Position numbers and translations under genes: made by a program
Shown: piece after piece, positions 28,427 to 37,097 of the stretch
How the letters are laid out: every line of letters starts with the position of its first letter
Position numbering within the stretch: the stretch's first letter is position 1
Notes under the pieces: model-generated
Database searches by the model: none
Told to the model about the DNA's origin: nothing
The model's input: only the letters and a program-made list of their open reading frames with translations
NCBI GenBank assembly: GCA_036563645.1
Contig: DATCMA010000027.1
Coordinates: 1 to 64,000 of the forward strand
Length of the DNA stretch: 64,000 bases
From: DATCMA01 sp036563645
GTDB lineage: Bacteria; Actinomycetota; Actinomycetes; Mycobacteriales; Micromonosporaceae
Reading direction: 5' to 3'

Positions 28427-29360
28427 CAGCCCGCTCTTCGGCGTAGGTCTTGGCCAGGAAGAGGTTCTTCATGCTGTTGGCGGACAGGACCCGGCGCAGG
28501 TAACGGCGGGCGTCCGCGACCGTGGTGCCCGGGCCGAGCACCTCCAGCGCCGAGGGCTTGATGGTGACGGTGTGCCGCGCCGCGACGATCAGCCCTTCCT
28601 CCGTCGGGCTGAATCTCCAGTGACCTGTGTGCGCGTCCAAGAGCACAGGGAGTTTGATCTGCTTGTACACGATGAGCCGGTACGGCAGACACACCCGCAC
28701 CGAGCGGGTGGTGTGAGACCGCCCATCGGGTGTGGTGGTCTCCATGTCGAAGAACTGGATGCCCGGCTCCGGTTCGACCATCTCGAGGCGGGAGACGTGC
28801 GCGATCCGCTCCGGCCACTTATCCGCCTCGTACAGCATCTGGTAGGCGTCCTCCGGACGGCCGGCGACGAACAGCGGGTCCTCGAACGAGAGGACGAGCC
28901 GCGGCAGCTCGGCGCGGGCCCGGGTCGCCTCGCTCAGGCTGTCGAAGATGACGGTGAGCCCTTGTTCGGCCTCCGTGGGGTCGACGTCCCCGTCGATGGG
29001 GTCGGCGCGGACGATCCGCATCTCCACGCGGGTTCGCTCCTCGGCGAGCGAGGAGATCCGCCACTCGACGCTTATCGCGCCGGGCTCGGTGACCGGTTCG
29101 GCCTCGGTGACGTCGTTGCCCACGGTCACAGTGGACCGGACCCGCCACTGTCGAACGCGCTCGTCCCCCGCCAACGACCACACGGTGAGCCGACCGTCCG
29201 CGTCACGCTCGGTGTGCACGACGGACGGGATGAACTGGGGCCAGAGCGCGACGTCGGTGAGGAGCTCGGCGAGGATCGCGGCGGGACCGTCGATCACGTC
29301 TTCCCGTCGGGCGATCACGGTGCCGGCTGCTGAGGTAGCTGAGGCTGACGAAAGAGACAC
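28419..29360 (-). CDS. Didomain aromatase/cyclase (SRPBCC/START-like)
   Basis: A protein of 313 aa with two successive SRPBCC domains (about 12-150 and 160-300). Each has the expected pattern of an N-terminal WPQFIPSV or WPERIAHVSRLEMVE segment and a long C-terminal helix. Didomain ARO/CYC proteins fold and aromatise the first ring of poly-beta-ketones, typically those reduced at C-9 or with long chains, inside a hydrophobic pocket. GTG start. It lies between a FAD monooxygenase and the acyl-CoA ligase in the leftward operon. Confidence 0.9.
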   Translation of the reverse strand: MSLSSASATSAAGTVIARREDVIDGPAAILAELLTDVALWPQFIPSVVHTERDADGRLTVWSLAGDERVRQWRVRSTVTVGNDVTEAEPVTEPGAISVEWRISSLAEERTRVEMRIVRADPIDGDVDPTEAEQGLTVIFDSLSEATRARAELPRLVLSFEDPLFVAGRPEDAYQMLYEADKWPERIAHVSRLEMVEPEPGIQFFDMETTTPDGRSHTTRSVRVCLPYRLIVYKQIKLPVLLDAHTGHWRFSPTEEGLIVAARHTVTIKPSALEVLGPGTTVADARRYLRRVLSANSMKNLFLAKTYAEERAGV

Positions 29361-29475
29361 GGATAGCTCCTTTCTTCCGCCGGGCGGGGAGGAGAACCCG
29401 GCGTCACGAGTGAGTCCGGATGAGCGCTTGCGATCCGCGGAGGTCGGCGCCGCTGTCGGGCGAAGCCAGCCGCCG

Positions 29476-31125
29476 TTAGTTCTGTCCCGCGATGGCGTCC
29501 AGGTAGGTGTCCCGTAGGTGAATGCGCCGCAAGGCGGGCGCGAGCGCCGCTTCGCTCAGTTCGGGGCCCCGAGCGGCGAGGTAGCCGTCTGGGCGGATCA
29601 ACATCCAACCGCCGGCCAGCAGCTTGTTGCGGAGTTCGCCACCGGCGTCGACGAGTTCCCCAGGGACGCCGCTGTCCGGGCTCGCCGTGACGGAACGAAC
29701 CGAGAGCCACCCGCTGTGCGCGTCCGCGAGCCGCGCCAAGACGCGCCGCGTCTGCGGCCCGCGGGTGGCGTCGGCGAGGAGCGTCCACCGGGTATCCCGC
29801 AGCTCCGCCAAGAGCTGCTGCCACCCGGGTGTCCGCGCTTCCTCTTCGCTGACCTGCGTGACCCGTTCACCCGGCGCTGGCCGCGGGCCGCCCTTCGGAC
29901 CGGGGACGGTCAACGGGCTCGTGGCGTAGTGGATCGGCAGCGCCGACATCCCCGACATGATCTTGCGCTCGATGCGGTGCTTGATCGCCGGCACGTTGCG
30001 GACGACGGCGAACGCCAGCGGCATCGTGATGGCCATCAGCGCGCTCTTCAGCGCGACCAGCGACGTGGCGGTCTCCGTCGAGCTGAGCAGCCGCTCTCCG
30101 ATGGGGACCCGCTCAATCGAATAGCTGTCCAGCAGCTTCTCAGTCGCGTATCCCTGCACCACCATGGCCAGTTTCCAGGCCAGGTTGTACGCGTCCTGAA
30201 TGCCGGTGTTCAGGCCCTGCCCGGACGCGGGGCTGTGCACGTGGGCGGCGTCACCGGCGACGAAGCACCGTCCGACGCTCATCCGCGGGACGAGCCGCTG
30301 CTGAATCGTGAACACGGAGATCCAGGTCGGCAGGTGGACGTTCGCCGGCCGACCCGCCGCTCGGCTCAACTTGCGCGAGAAGCGGGCGGCGACCTCGGCC
30401 GGGTTGTCGGCGCCGTGGACGTCCACTGTGTCCAGCAAGCGCCACTTGCCTCGGTCGGGGAAGGGCACCAGCATCATGGTGCCTTTGCCCGCGTGGAACC
30501 AGTGGATCGAATCCTGCGGAAGGTCAATGTCGACGATGGCGTCCGCGATGAGCCACGTCTCGCTGGAATCCCCGATCAGCGGGAGGCCCAGCAGCTTCCG
30601 CACCGTGCTGTGCCCGCCGTCGCAGCCGACCAGCCATGGCACGGTCACCTCCTCGACCTCGCCACCGGCGTGGGTCAAGGTCGCGATCACGGAGTCCGGC
30701 TCCTGCCGCAGCCCTGTCAGCCGTACGCCCCACTCCACCTTGACGCCGTGCCGCGCCGCGCATTCCCGCATGACCTCTTCGGTGATCGCCTGGTCGATCA
30801 TCAACGTCAGCGGATACCGCGTCGGCAAGTGGGAGTAGTCCACCCCCATCCGGGCCAGTTGCCGACCGCGCTGGTGCATCGTGAACGCTTGAATTCGCCG
30901 CCCGCGCGGCATGAGCTCCTCGATGACCCCCATCTGGTCATAGATCTCCAAGGACCGCGCGTGCGTCGCCAGCGCTCGAGAGGTGGTCGCGGGCCCAGAG
31001 GCCGCGTCGATCAATCGGATTCGGACGCCCCGTCGGGCGAGCTCGTACGCCGCCACCAAGCCGACGGGGCCGGCGCCAACCACCAGCACCTGCGGAGGAC
31101 CGTTGCCATTGGTGGATTGGTTCAT
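29476..31125 (-). CDS. FAD-dependent aromatic hydroxylase, PHBH family with thioredoxin-like C-terminus
   Basis: A protein of 549 aa from the ATG at 31125 (GAGGTGAG upstream). FAD motifs: VLVVGAGPVGLVAAYELARRG, the DG motif LVGCDGGHSTVRKLLGL and the GD motif CFVAGDAAHVHSPASGQGLN. After residue 400 comes a C-terminal domain ending in SGWLSVRSV and GGWMLIRPDGYLAAR, the thioredoxin-like fold of the TcmG/RdmE/MtmOIV/OxyS group. It would hydroxylate or cleave a ring of the aglycone with NADPH and O2. It stands between rmlA and the aromatase/cyclase, with 110-120 base gaps on each side. Confidence 0.9.
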   Translation of the reverse strand: MNQSTNGNGPPQVLVVGAGPVGLVAAYELARRGVRIRLIDAASGPATTSRALATHARSLEIYDQMGVIEELMPRGRRIQAFTMHQRGRQLARMGVDYSHLPTRYPLTLMIDQAITEEVMRECAARHGVKVEWGVRLTGLRQEPDSVIATLTHAGGEVEEVTVPWLVGCDGGHSTVRKLLGLPLIGDSSETWLIADAIVDIDLPQDSIHWFHAGKGTMMLVPFPDRGKWRLLDTVDVHGADNPAEVAARFSRKLSRAAGRPANVHLPTWISVFTIQQRLVPRMSVGRCFVAGDAAHVHSPASGQGLNTGIQDAYNLAWKLAMVVQGYATEKLLDSYSIERVPIGERLLSSTETATSLVALKSALMAITMPLAFAVVRNVPAIKHRIERKIMSGMSALPIHYATSPLTVPGPKGGPRPAPGERVTQVSEEEARTPGWQQLLAELRDTRWTLLADATRGPQTRRVLARLADAHSGWLSVRSVTASPDSGVPGELVDAGGELRNKLLAGGWMLIRPDGYLAARGPELSEAALAPALRRIHLRDTYLDAIAGQN

Positions 31126-31237
31126 CTCACCTCCTCGCTGTCGCGCCGCGGAGCTGGCCGATGCCGGGCCAGCGTCGCGGTGGGGATGCGATGCCTTCAC
31201 CGTCGGGCAAGCGGCTCAAGGGAAACTCGAAAGCCAA

Positions 31238-32311
31238 TCAGGACGGATTGCCGACGTGCACGACGCAATGGCTGCCGATCAACAAGCGGTGCCCACGCTC
31301 CGGTGGATCGCTTCGGCGGACGGTGGCGTGAGGCCCAATGACCGATCCGACGATGTGGGTCGGCCCGTCCAGGTGAGCGTGATTCATGATGATCGAGTCC
31401 TCGACCACCGCGCGGCGCAGCACGGCCTGCGGCCCGATCGAGGTATACGGCCGGATGTCGCTCTCCACCACGAGCGCCCCAGCCCCGATGACCGCCGGCC
31501 CGACGCAGCGCGAGCGAACGATCCGGGCGCCCGGCTCGATGAGGACCGGGCCGACCACTTCGCTGTCCTCGTCGACAAATCCGGCGCGGCGGTCCGGAAT
31601 GGTGTCGAGCACCAATCGGTTGCACTCCAGCAACTCCGGCGGCGAGCCGGTGTCCCGCCACTGTCCGGTGATGAGACAGGCGTCGACCGGCTCTCCCCAC
31701 TCCACCATCTGCTGGATGGCGTCGGTGATCTCGAGTTCGCCGCGCTGGCTCGGGGTGATCGCCGCGATGGCGCGGTGGACGGCGGGTGTGAAGAAGTACA
31801 GTCCGGTGATGGCGAGATCACTGACCGGGCGGACAGGCTTTTCGACAACCCGCCGAACGCGGTGATCGTGGTCGACCTCGGCGATCCCGTAGGAGCTCGG
31901 GTCAGTGACCTTCGTGACGGCGAGCTGGGCGGCGGGCCGCCGCCGGCGAAACCGATCCGCCAGCTCCGTGATGCCGTCGAGGAACACGTTGTCGCCGAGG
32001 TACATCGCGAAATCGTCATCGCCGAGGAACTCCCGAGCGACCATCACGCAGTGCGCCAGCCCGCGCGGCTTGTCCTGCGGCAGGTAGGTCAACCGAACAC
32101 CCAGCCGAGCGCCATCGCCGAGCGCGTCGACAAATTGGTGACCCTTCTCGTTGACGACGATCCCAATGTCCTCGATTCCCGCGTCCCGCAAATTGGTCAG
32201 GCAATGCTCAATGACCGGTGTGTTCGCTACCGGAATGAGCTGCTTGGGCAGGGAATAGGTCAGCGGACGCAGCCGCGTCCCCGAACCACCGGCGAGCACA
32301 AGTCCTTTCAC
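31238..32311 (-). CDS. rmlA: Glucose-1-phosphate thymidylyltransferase, long (StrD-like) form
   Basis: It makes dTDP-D-glucose from glucose 1-phosphate and dTTP, the entry to the deoxysugars. The protein is 357 aa from a GTG: KGLVLAGGSGTRLRPLTYSLPKQLIPVANTPVIEH (nucleotidyl transfer), LPQDKPRGLAHC, YLGDNVFLDG and GQWRDTGSPPELLECN. A C-terminal left-handed beta-helix region (GPVLIEPGARIVRSRCVGPAVIG) adds about 70 residues compared with short RmlA proteins, as is usual in actinomycete antibiotic clusters. Confidence 0.93.
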   Translation of the reverse strand: MKGLVLAGGSGTRLRPLTYSLPKQLIPVANTPVIEHCLTNLRDAGIEDIGIVVNEKGHQFVDALGDGARLGVRLTYLPQDKPRGLAHCVMVAREFLGDDDFAMYLGDNVFLDGITELADRFRRRRPAAQLAVTKVTDPSSYGIAEVDHDHRVRRVVEKPVRPVSDLAITGLYFFTPAVHRAIAAITPSQRGELEITDAIQQMVEWGEPVDACLITGQWRDTGSPPELLECNRLVLDTIPDRRAGFVDEDSEVVGPVLIEPGARIVRSRCVGPAVIGAGALVVESDIRPYTSIGPQAVLRRAVVEDSIIMNHAHLDGPTHIVGSVIGPHATVRRSDPPERGHRLLIGSHCVVHVGNPS

Positions 32312-32417
32312 GGTGGCTCACCTACTCGCATCCGCTGCCGCGATCGACAGCGATTGACGGCCAGATTGGTTTAGCACCGGATATCCCCGGTCACGAGGCA
32401 CGATGTCGCCGACCCGC

Positions 32418-32861
32418 TCAGGCGAGGTCGTCACGGGTCACGGTCCGTTCCCGCACCTGAAACTTGCCGTCGACGCGGACGAGGATGTCCTCGCAGACGC
32501 AGGTGCGGTGCAGCCGCGGCTCACCGCCGCGGGGAGTGGCGAACACCAAGGCGTAACAGCGCACGTGGTACGCCCCATCGGGGGTGGGACGGACGTTGAG
32601 CATGCCGTGCCAATGCCGGTGCACCTCGCCGGCGGCGGCCAGCGCGGCGTGTGTTTTCCGCACCGCTGCGGCGAGCGCGGGCCGACCTCGCACCGGCTCA
32701 GGGAGCGTCGGTACTCGGAAGACGCCGTCCTCGGTGAAGGTGGCGGCCCACTCCTCGGCTCGCCCCGAATCGAGGAGCTGCATATGCTCGGCGTAGAACT
32801 GCTGAATTTCGCAGTAGTGGTCGATGCTGCCGCTCGTCGCGGTGTCGAGTTGCGAAAGCAC
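32418..32861 (-). CDS. SnoaL-like / NTF2-fold protein
   Basis: A protein of 147 aa from a GTG with GGGAGG upstream. One NTF2-type alpha+beta cone: IDHYCEIQQFYAEHMQLLDSGRAEEWAATFTEDGVFRV, then VHRHWHGMLNVRP and VCEDILVRVDGKFQVRERTV. The FYAEHMQLLDSGRAEEWA..FTEDG start is typical of the SnoaL/hydroxylating-dioxygenase small-subunit group, which in aromatic polyketide clusters includes cyclases and hydroxylases. A specific reaction cannot be assigned. It sits between rmlA and the HTGTH cyclase in the leftward operon. Confidence 0.75.
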   Translation of the reverse strand: MLSQLDTATSGSIDHYCEIQQFYAEHMQLLDSGRAEEWAATFTEDGVFRVPTLPEPVRGRPALAAAVRKTHAALAAAGEVHRHWHGMLNVRPTPDGAYHVRCYALVFATPRGGEPRLHRTCVCEDILVRVDGKFQVRERTVTRDDLA

Positions 32862-32919
32862 GTGATCCTCCCGGACGAATAGTCAGTCACGCCATGGACG
32901 ACGCGCGTGACAAAGAACG

Positions 32920-33693
32920 TCAGTCGTCGATGAGTGCGACTGCACGTGTCCACCCCGCGCCGGCGCCGGCGATTTTGACGGGGAAACACGCGACCGTGAA
33001 TCCATACGGCGCGGGAAGCTGGTCGAGGTTCGTCAGTCTTTCGATTTGGCAGAACTCGCGGCGTCGCCCGAGGAAGTGCGCGGGCCAGAGCACCTCGGGA
33101 TCGCCGGTCCGCCGGTATCGCTCGATCATGTCGGTGAACGGCGCGTCGAGACTGAACGCGTCCGTCCCGATGACTCGGACGCCGAGGTCGAGCAGGAGCT
33201 CCGTCGCCTTTCCATCGAGGCCGACGAAGTCGGTGAAGAACCGCTCGGTGCCGGCGTACCGGTCAGCGCCGGTGTGCAACAGCACGATGTCGAACTCGGC
33301 TGGTCGGCGCCCGATGCGCGCGAACTCCGCCTCCAGGACCTCGGGGCCGACCGCGCCGGGCGGGTGACCACGCAGGTCGAGCACCATACCGGGGCGGAAG
33401 AACCAGTCCAGCGGCATTTGGTCGATGTGCCGCGGTGGGCCGTACTGGGTGACGGTCCCGTAGTGGGAGGGAGCGTCCACATGGGTCCCGGTGTGGGTCG
33501 TCAGGGTGAGCGTGTCGATCGACAAAAGCTCGCCATCGGGCAAGGCGGAGACGTCGAAGTCGATCCCGTAGTGCGTGCGCATCTCCTCGGCCATGTGCCG
33601 AGCGCCGTCAGCCGGTGAGAGCACCGTGTGAGAGATGGGCTCCGGTTCCCAACCGGATGCGTCGATCGGCCACGACAGGTCGATGATTTTCAT
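32920..33693 (-). CDS. Metal-dependent cyclase-family protein (kynurenine formamidase-like)
   Basis: A protein of 257 aa with the defining metal motif LTTHTGTHVDAPSHYG, plus DIVLLHTGADRY and VIGTDAFSLDAP. The family includes metal-dependent formamidases, and a branch in type II PKS clusters (the OxyN and MtmX group, recalled rather than searched) acts in late ring closure of tetracyclic aglycones. Its ATG lies three bases after the stop of the preceding FAD monooxygenase, so the two are co-translated. With the acyl-CoA ligase and the didomain aromatase it points to a tetracyclic-type aglycone. Confidence 0.85.
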   Translation of the reverse strand: MKIIDLSWPIDASGWEPEPISHTVLSPADGARHMAEEMRTHYGIDFDVSALPDGELLSIDTLTLTTHTGTHVDAPSHYGTVTQYGPPRHIDQMPLDWFFRPGMVLDLRGHPPGAVGPEVLEAEFARIGRRPAEFDIVLLHTGADRYAGTERFFTDFVGLDGKATELLLDLGVRVIGTDAFSLDAPFTDMIERYRRTGDPEVLWPAHFLGRRREFCQIERLTNLDQLPAPYGFTVACFPVKIAGAGAGWTRAVALIDD

Positions 33694-33696
33694 CGG

Positions 33697-34950
33697 TCAC
33701 CGCCGTCCGCTCGCTACCGCCACGAACAAGTCCCGGCGGACGTGGACCGGCGTCGGGCCGAACGCGATCATATTCGTGATCTTCTTTCCGATAGGCGTGT
33801 GACTGATCAGCTTCGCCGCCTTCGGCCGGATGAAGTCCGCGACCGGACTGCTCGACAACATTCCTCGGCCTTGCATCTGCTGCACCTTCATCACCCGCTC
33901 GATGTCCGGGCGGCGCCGACGGGCGAACTGATCGAGAAAGTCCGCGCTCGCGTCCCCCGTCGCGAGTGACTGAACCAGAATCGGATGCAGCAGAGCCGCG
34001 TCCTGCAAGGCGAGATTGATGCCTTGCGCGCCGAGCGGGCTGTGCGTGTGGGCGCTATCGCCGATGAGGACGAGACCGTCGATGCTCCACTGCCGGGCGG
34101 TCGCGGAGAACACGTCGAGCAAGGTGAAGCTCGACATATCCGTGATCTGGTCGGTGATGAGATCCGCAAAGCTCGGCAGGGCGCGCACCAGCTCGTCGCG
34201 CACCGCCGCGACCCCTCGCTCGACCACGTCCCGGTACCGGCCATGCGGTACGGTCACGCCGATCTGGACGCAGTCGGGGTACGAGTCGTAGAGCAACACG
34301 GGACTGCCGGCGGATCGGTGGATCCGGACCGTCCGCGTCAGCCGCTCCGGCGCCTTGATCCGGCACCAGAGCACGTCCAGACCGACCATGTCCATCCGGT
34401 CCGTCCCGATGCCGGCGAGTTGGCGCACCTTCGAGTACCGCCCGTCCGCGCCGACGACACAGTGGGCGTGGACGTGCCAGCGCGTACCGTCGCCGCTCTT
34501 GCCCACGACACCGACGACGCGCCTGCCCTCCCACAGCAGCTCGCTGGCGCGTGTGCCGGCCAGGTAGTGGAACCCGTCCCACTCCTGGCAGCGGTCCAGC
34601 AACTCGGCGAGCAGGTGCGCCTGTGGGATCGACAGCAAGTGGTCGTACGGGGGATCGATCTGCCGATAGTCGATATTCAGCAGAACCCGATCGTCGCTGG
34701 TGAGTTGGAATCGGTCGAGGCGGAAGCTGCCCCGGCTGCGGGCGGCGTCGAGCACGCCAAGCTCGTCGAGGATCACCATTCCGCCGGGCTGCAGAATCTC
34801 CCCCCGGAATTCCCGGTCAAGGCTGCTGGCGCGCTCGAGCACCGTCACCCGAACACCGGATTGGACGAGCATGAGCGCTAACGCCATCCCGGCGGGCCCT
34901 CCGCCGACGATGCAGATATCGGTGCGCAAGGTCTTCTCCCCTGCGGCCAT
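33697..34950 (-). CDS. FAD-dependent monooxygenase, 417 aa (PHBH fold, short form)
   Basis: FAD motifs are complete: DICIVGGGPAGMALALML at the N-terminus, CVVGADGRYSKVRQLAG in the middle and LVLIGDSAHTHSPLGAQGINLALQDA near residue 300. Unlike the other FAD enzyme it has no thioredoxin-like C-terminal domain and ends in a basic helical tail (DFIRPKAAKLISHTPIGKKITN). The substrate is unknown; a ring hydroxylation or quinone-forming step is likely. It follows the FabL-like SDR by seven bases and is followed immediately by the HTGTH cyclase. Confidence 0.88.
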   Translation of the reverse strand: MAAGEKTLRTDICIVGGGPAGMALALMLVQSGVRVTVLERASSLDREFRGEILQPGGMVILDELGVLDAARSRGSFRLDRFQLTSDDRVLLNIDYRQIDPPYDHLLSIPQAHLLAELLDRCQEWDGFHYLAGTRASELLWEGRRVVGVVGKSGDGTRWHVHAHCVVGADGRYSKVRQLAGIGTDRMDMVGLDVLWCRIKAPERLTRTVRIHRSAGSPVLLYDSYPDCVQIGVTVPHGRYRDVVERGVAAVRDELVRALPSFADLITDQITDMSSFTLLDVFSATARQWSIDGLVLIGDSAHTHSPLGAQGINLALQDAALLHPILVQSLATGDASADFLDQFARRRRPDIERVMKVQQMQGRGMLSSSPVADFIRPKAAKLISHTPIGKKITNMIAFGPTPVHVRRDLFVAVASGRR

Positions 34951-34957
34951 GGCACAC

Positions 34958-35710
34958 CTAACCTCTCACGCTCAGACCGCCGTCGACGGTGATCACCTGT
35001 CCGTGAATCCAGCCCGCTTCCGGGGTGCAGAGCAGCGCGACCACGTTGGCGACGTCCTCCGGGGTCGTCAGGCGACCGCCCGGGGTACGGGCGGCGAGCT
35101 GCTCGCCGATCTCCGGATTCGGGGTGTGGGACCCTTTGTCGATCTTTGCGGTGCTGACCGCGTTGACCGCGATACCTCGTCCGGCCAGTTCCACGGCCAG
35201 ATACCGCACCAAGCTCTCCGCCGCCGCCTTCGCGATCCCCGCGCTCACGTATCGGGGCGCCGCCACCCGAGCCCCATGACTGGAGATCACGATGATGCGG
35301 CCACCGTCCGCCATCAATTCGGCGATGGCTGAGGCGCCCAGCAGCGGCACCAGTGCGAGGCGGACATCGGCTTCGACCCCAGCGGGATCGATCCCCAACG
35401 CGGACATGGCGTGGAGCGTTCCCGCGGCGTGGACGAATACGTCGATCCGGCCATAGCGCTGGCGGGCCGCGGCCAACAGTCGGGCTAGCCCCGTGGGCGA
35501 GGTCAGGTCGGCCGCGACCGTGGTCACGCGCTCGCCATACGCGGTCTCGAGGTGTTTGGCGGCGAGGTCATCGCGACGGTAGCCAGCGACGACATCGACG
35601 CCGCAGCTGATGAGTTTTCGGGTGATGGCAAGCCCGACTCCTCGGGTCCCGCCGGTGACCACCGCCACCGTGCCCGAGAGGTCGAGCTGCCTGCGTGGTG
35701 TGTCGTTCAT
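34958..35710 (-). CDS. SDR with enoyl-reductase (FabL)-type Tyr-x6-Lys signature
   Basis: A protein of 250 aa. Cofactor site VAVVTGGTRGVGLAIT (15-30). The catalytic stretch ISSHGARVAAPRYVSAGIAKAAAE has Tyr and Lys separated by six residues, as in FabI/FabL enoyl-ACP reductases, not three as in ketoreductases. The following LVRYLAVELAGRGIAVNAVS and the C-terminal GQVITVDGG also resemble FabL. It could reduce a C=C bond of a quinone-type or enone intermediate, or be a ketoreductase with altered geometry. It lies between the 3-dehydratase and FAD monooxygenase genes. Confidence 0.82.
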   Translation of the reverse strand: MNDTPRRQLDLSGTVAVVTGGTRGVGLAITRKLISCGVDVVAGYRRDDLAAKHLETAYGERVTTVAADLTSPTGLARLLAAARQRYGRIDVFVHAAGTLHAMSALGIDPAGVEADVRLALVPLLGASAIAELMADGGRIIVISSHGARVAAPRYVSAGIAKAAAESLVRYLAVELAGRGIAVNAVSTAKIDKGSHTPNPEIGEQLAARTPGGRLTTPEDVANVVALLCTPEAGWIHGQVITVDGGLSVRG

Positions 35711-35748
35711 CGTTGTCGCCTCACGTCGGTACCGTGTGCGGGCGCGGG

Positions 35749-37050
35749 CTAACGCCGGCGGAGCACGAACTGGCGAATAGATTGGACGACGAAATTGAGC
35801 ATTTCCTCGGTGATACCGGGGTACACGCCGATCCAGAATGTGCGCTCGGTGATGATGTCGCTGTTGGTCAGGTCCCCTACCACGCGGTGCGGCACATCGG
35901 CGTATGCCGGGTGGCGCAGGAGATTGCCGCCGAAGAGCAGCCGGGTGCCGATATTCAGCGATTCGAGGTAGGTGACGATGTCATTGCGCGTGAATGTGGC
36001 GTCCTCGGTGAGCGTAATGGCGAAGCCAAACCAGCTCGGCTCGCTCCCCGGTGTCGGTTCTGGCAGCAAGAGTCCGGGAAGGTCGTCCAGCTCGGCGCGC
36101 AGGATATTCCAGTTCCGCCGACGAATGGCGACGAACTCTGGCAGGCGGCGTAGTTGACTCAGTCCCAGGGCCGCCTGAATATCGGTCGCCTTCAGGTTGT
36201 ATCCGATGTGCGAGAAGGTGTACTTGTGGTCGTACCCGAAGGGAAGCAATCCGAGCTGGTAGTCGAAGCGCTTGAGGCATCGGTTGTTCTCGCCCGGCTC
36301 ACACCAGCAATCTCGGCCCCAATCCCGCATCGACTCCACGATCCGCGCGAGCGTGAGATTGGAGGTGAGGACACACCCTCCCTCACCCATGGTGATGTGA
36401 TGCGCGGGGTAAAAACTCACCGTGGCGAGATCGCCAAATGACCCGGTCAGCCGCCCGTGATACGTCGAGCCGACCGCGTCGCAGTTGTCCTCGATGAGGA
36501 ACAAGTCGTGTTCAGCCGCGAGTTCCGCGATCTCCGTCACGGGAAACGGATTGCCCAAGGTGTGAGCCATCATGATGGCCCGCGTACGCGGTCCAATGGC
36601 GGCTGCCACTCGGTCCACCGTGGTGTTGTACGTGCCCAGTTCGACATCGACGAATACCGGGACCAGGCCGTTTTGCACGATCGGATTGACCGTCGTCGGA
36701 AAACCCGCTGCCACGGTGATGACCTCGTCACCTGGCCGCAGCCGCGCGTCGCCGAGCTGCGGCGAGGTCAGCGACGCCAAGGCGAGGAGGTTCGCCGAGG
36801 AACCAGAGTTCGTCAGGTGGGCCTTGCGCCGGCCGAGAAACCGGGCGAACTCACTTTCAAATCGGCGACAGAGTACTCCGGCCGCGATACGAAGATCGAG
36901 CGCCGCCTCAACCAGAGCAACCCGGTCCGATTCGTCCAGCACCGCTCCGGAGGGAAGAACCGGAGTGACCCCGGGTACGAAGTGGACTTTCTGTTCTTCT
37001 TGGTGGTACTTGCGGACCTGCTCCAGCAGGTCTTCCTTGGCACTCGTCAC
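35749..37050 (-). CDS. NDP-4-keto-6-deoxyhexose 3-dehydratase (PLP/[2Fe-2S], E1/SpnQ-type)
   Basis: A protein of 433 aa from a GTG with GGAGG. The fold is a type I PLP aminotransferase, but the Schiff-base Lys is replaced by His (SFYPAHHITMGEGG, His217). The loop RDCWCEPGENNRC supplies Cys248, Cys250 and Cys258 for an iron-sulfur cluster. Both marks define 3-dehydratases that remove the C3 hydroxyl of a 4-keto sugar, giving 2,3,6-trideoxyhexoses such as rhodinose or amicetose, rather than aminotransferases. The dedicated electron-donating reductase of this enzyme class is not in the window, so a general ferredoxin system probably serves. Confidence 0.92.
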   Translation of the reverse strand: MTSAKEDLLEQVRKYHQEEQKVHFVPGVTPVLPSGAVLDESDRVALVEAALDLRIAAGVLCRRFESEFARFLGRRKAHLTNSGSSANLLALASLTSPQLGDARLRPGDEVITVAAGFPTTVNPIVQNGLVPVFVDVELGTYNTTVDRVAAAIGPRTRAIMMAHTLGNPFPVTEIAELAAEHDLFLIEDNCDAVGSTYHGRLTGSFGDLATVSFYPAHHITMGEGGCVLTSNLTLARIVESMRDWGRDCWCEPGENNRCLKRFDYQLGLLPFGYDHKYTFSHIGYNLKATDIQAALGLSQLRRLPEFVAIRRRNWNILRAELDDLPGLLLPEPTPGSEPSWFGFAITLTEDATFTRNDIVTYLESLNIGTRLLFGGNLLRHPAYADVPHRVVGDLTNSDIITERTFWIGVYPGITEEMLNFVVQSIRQFVLRRR

Positions 37051-37097
37051 GGTGGCCTCCAGGGACCGGCGCGCGTGTCGGGAAAAGCCGGCAGGCT

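Noticed and set aside
35749..37050. Sugar aminotransferase
   Set aside because: The PLP lysine is replaced by His and an iron-sulfur Cys cluster is present, so it is a 3-dehydratase, and an aminosugar is not predicted from it.
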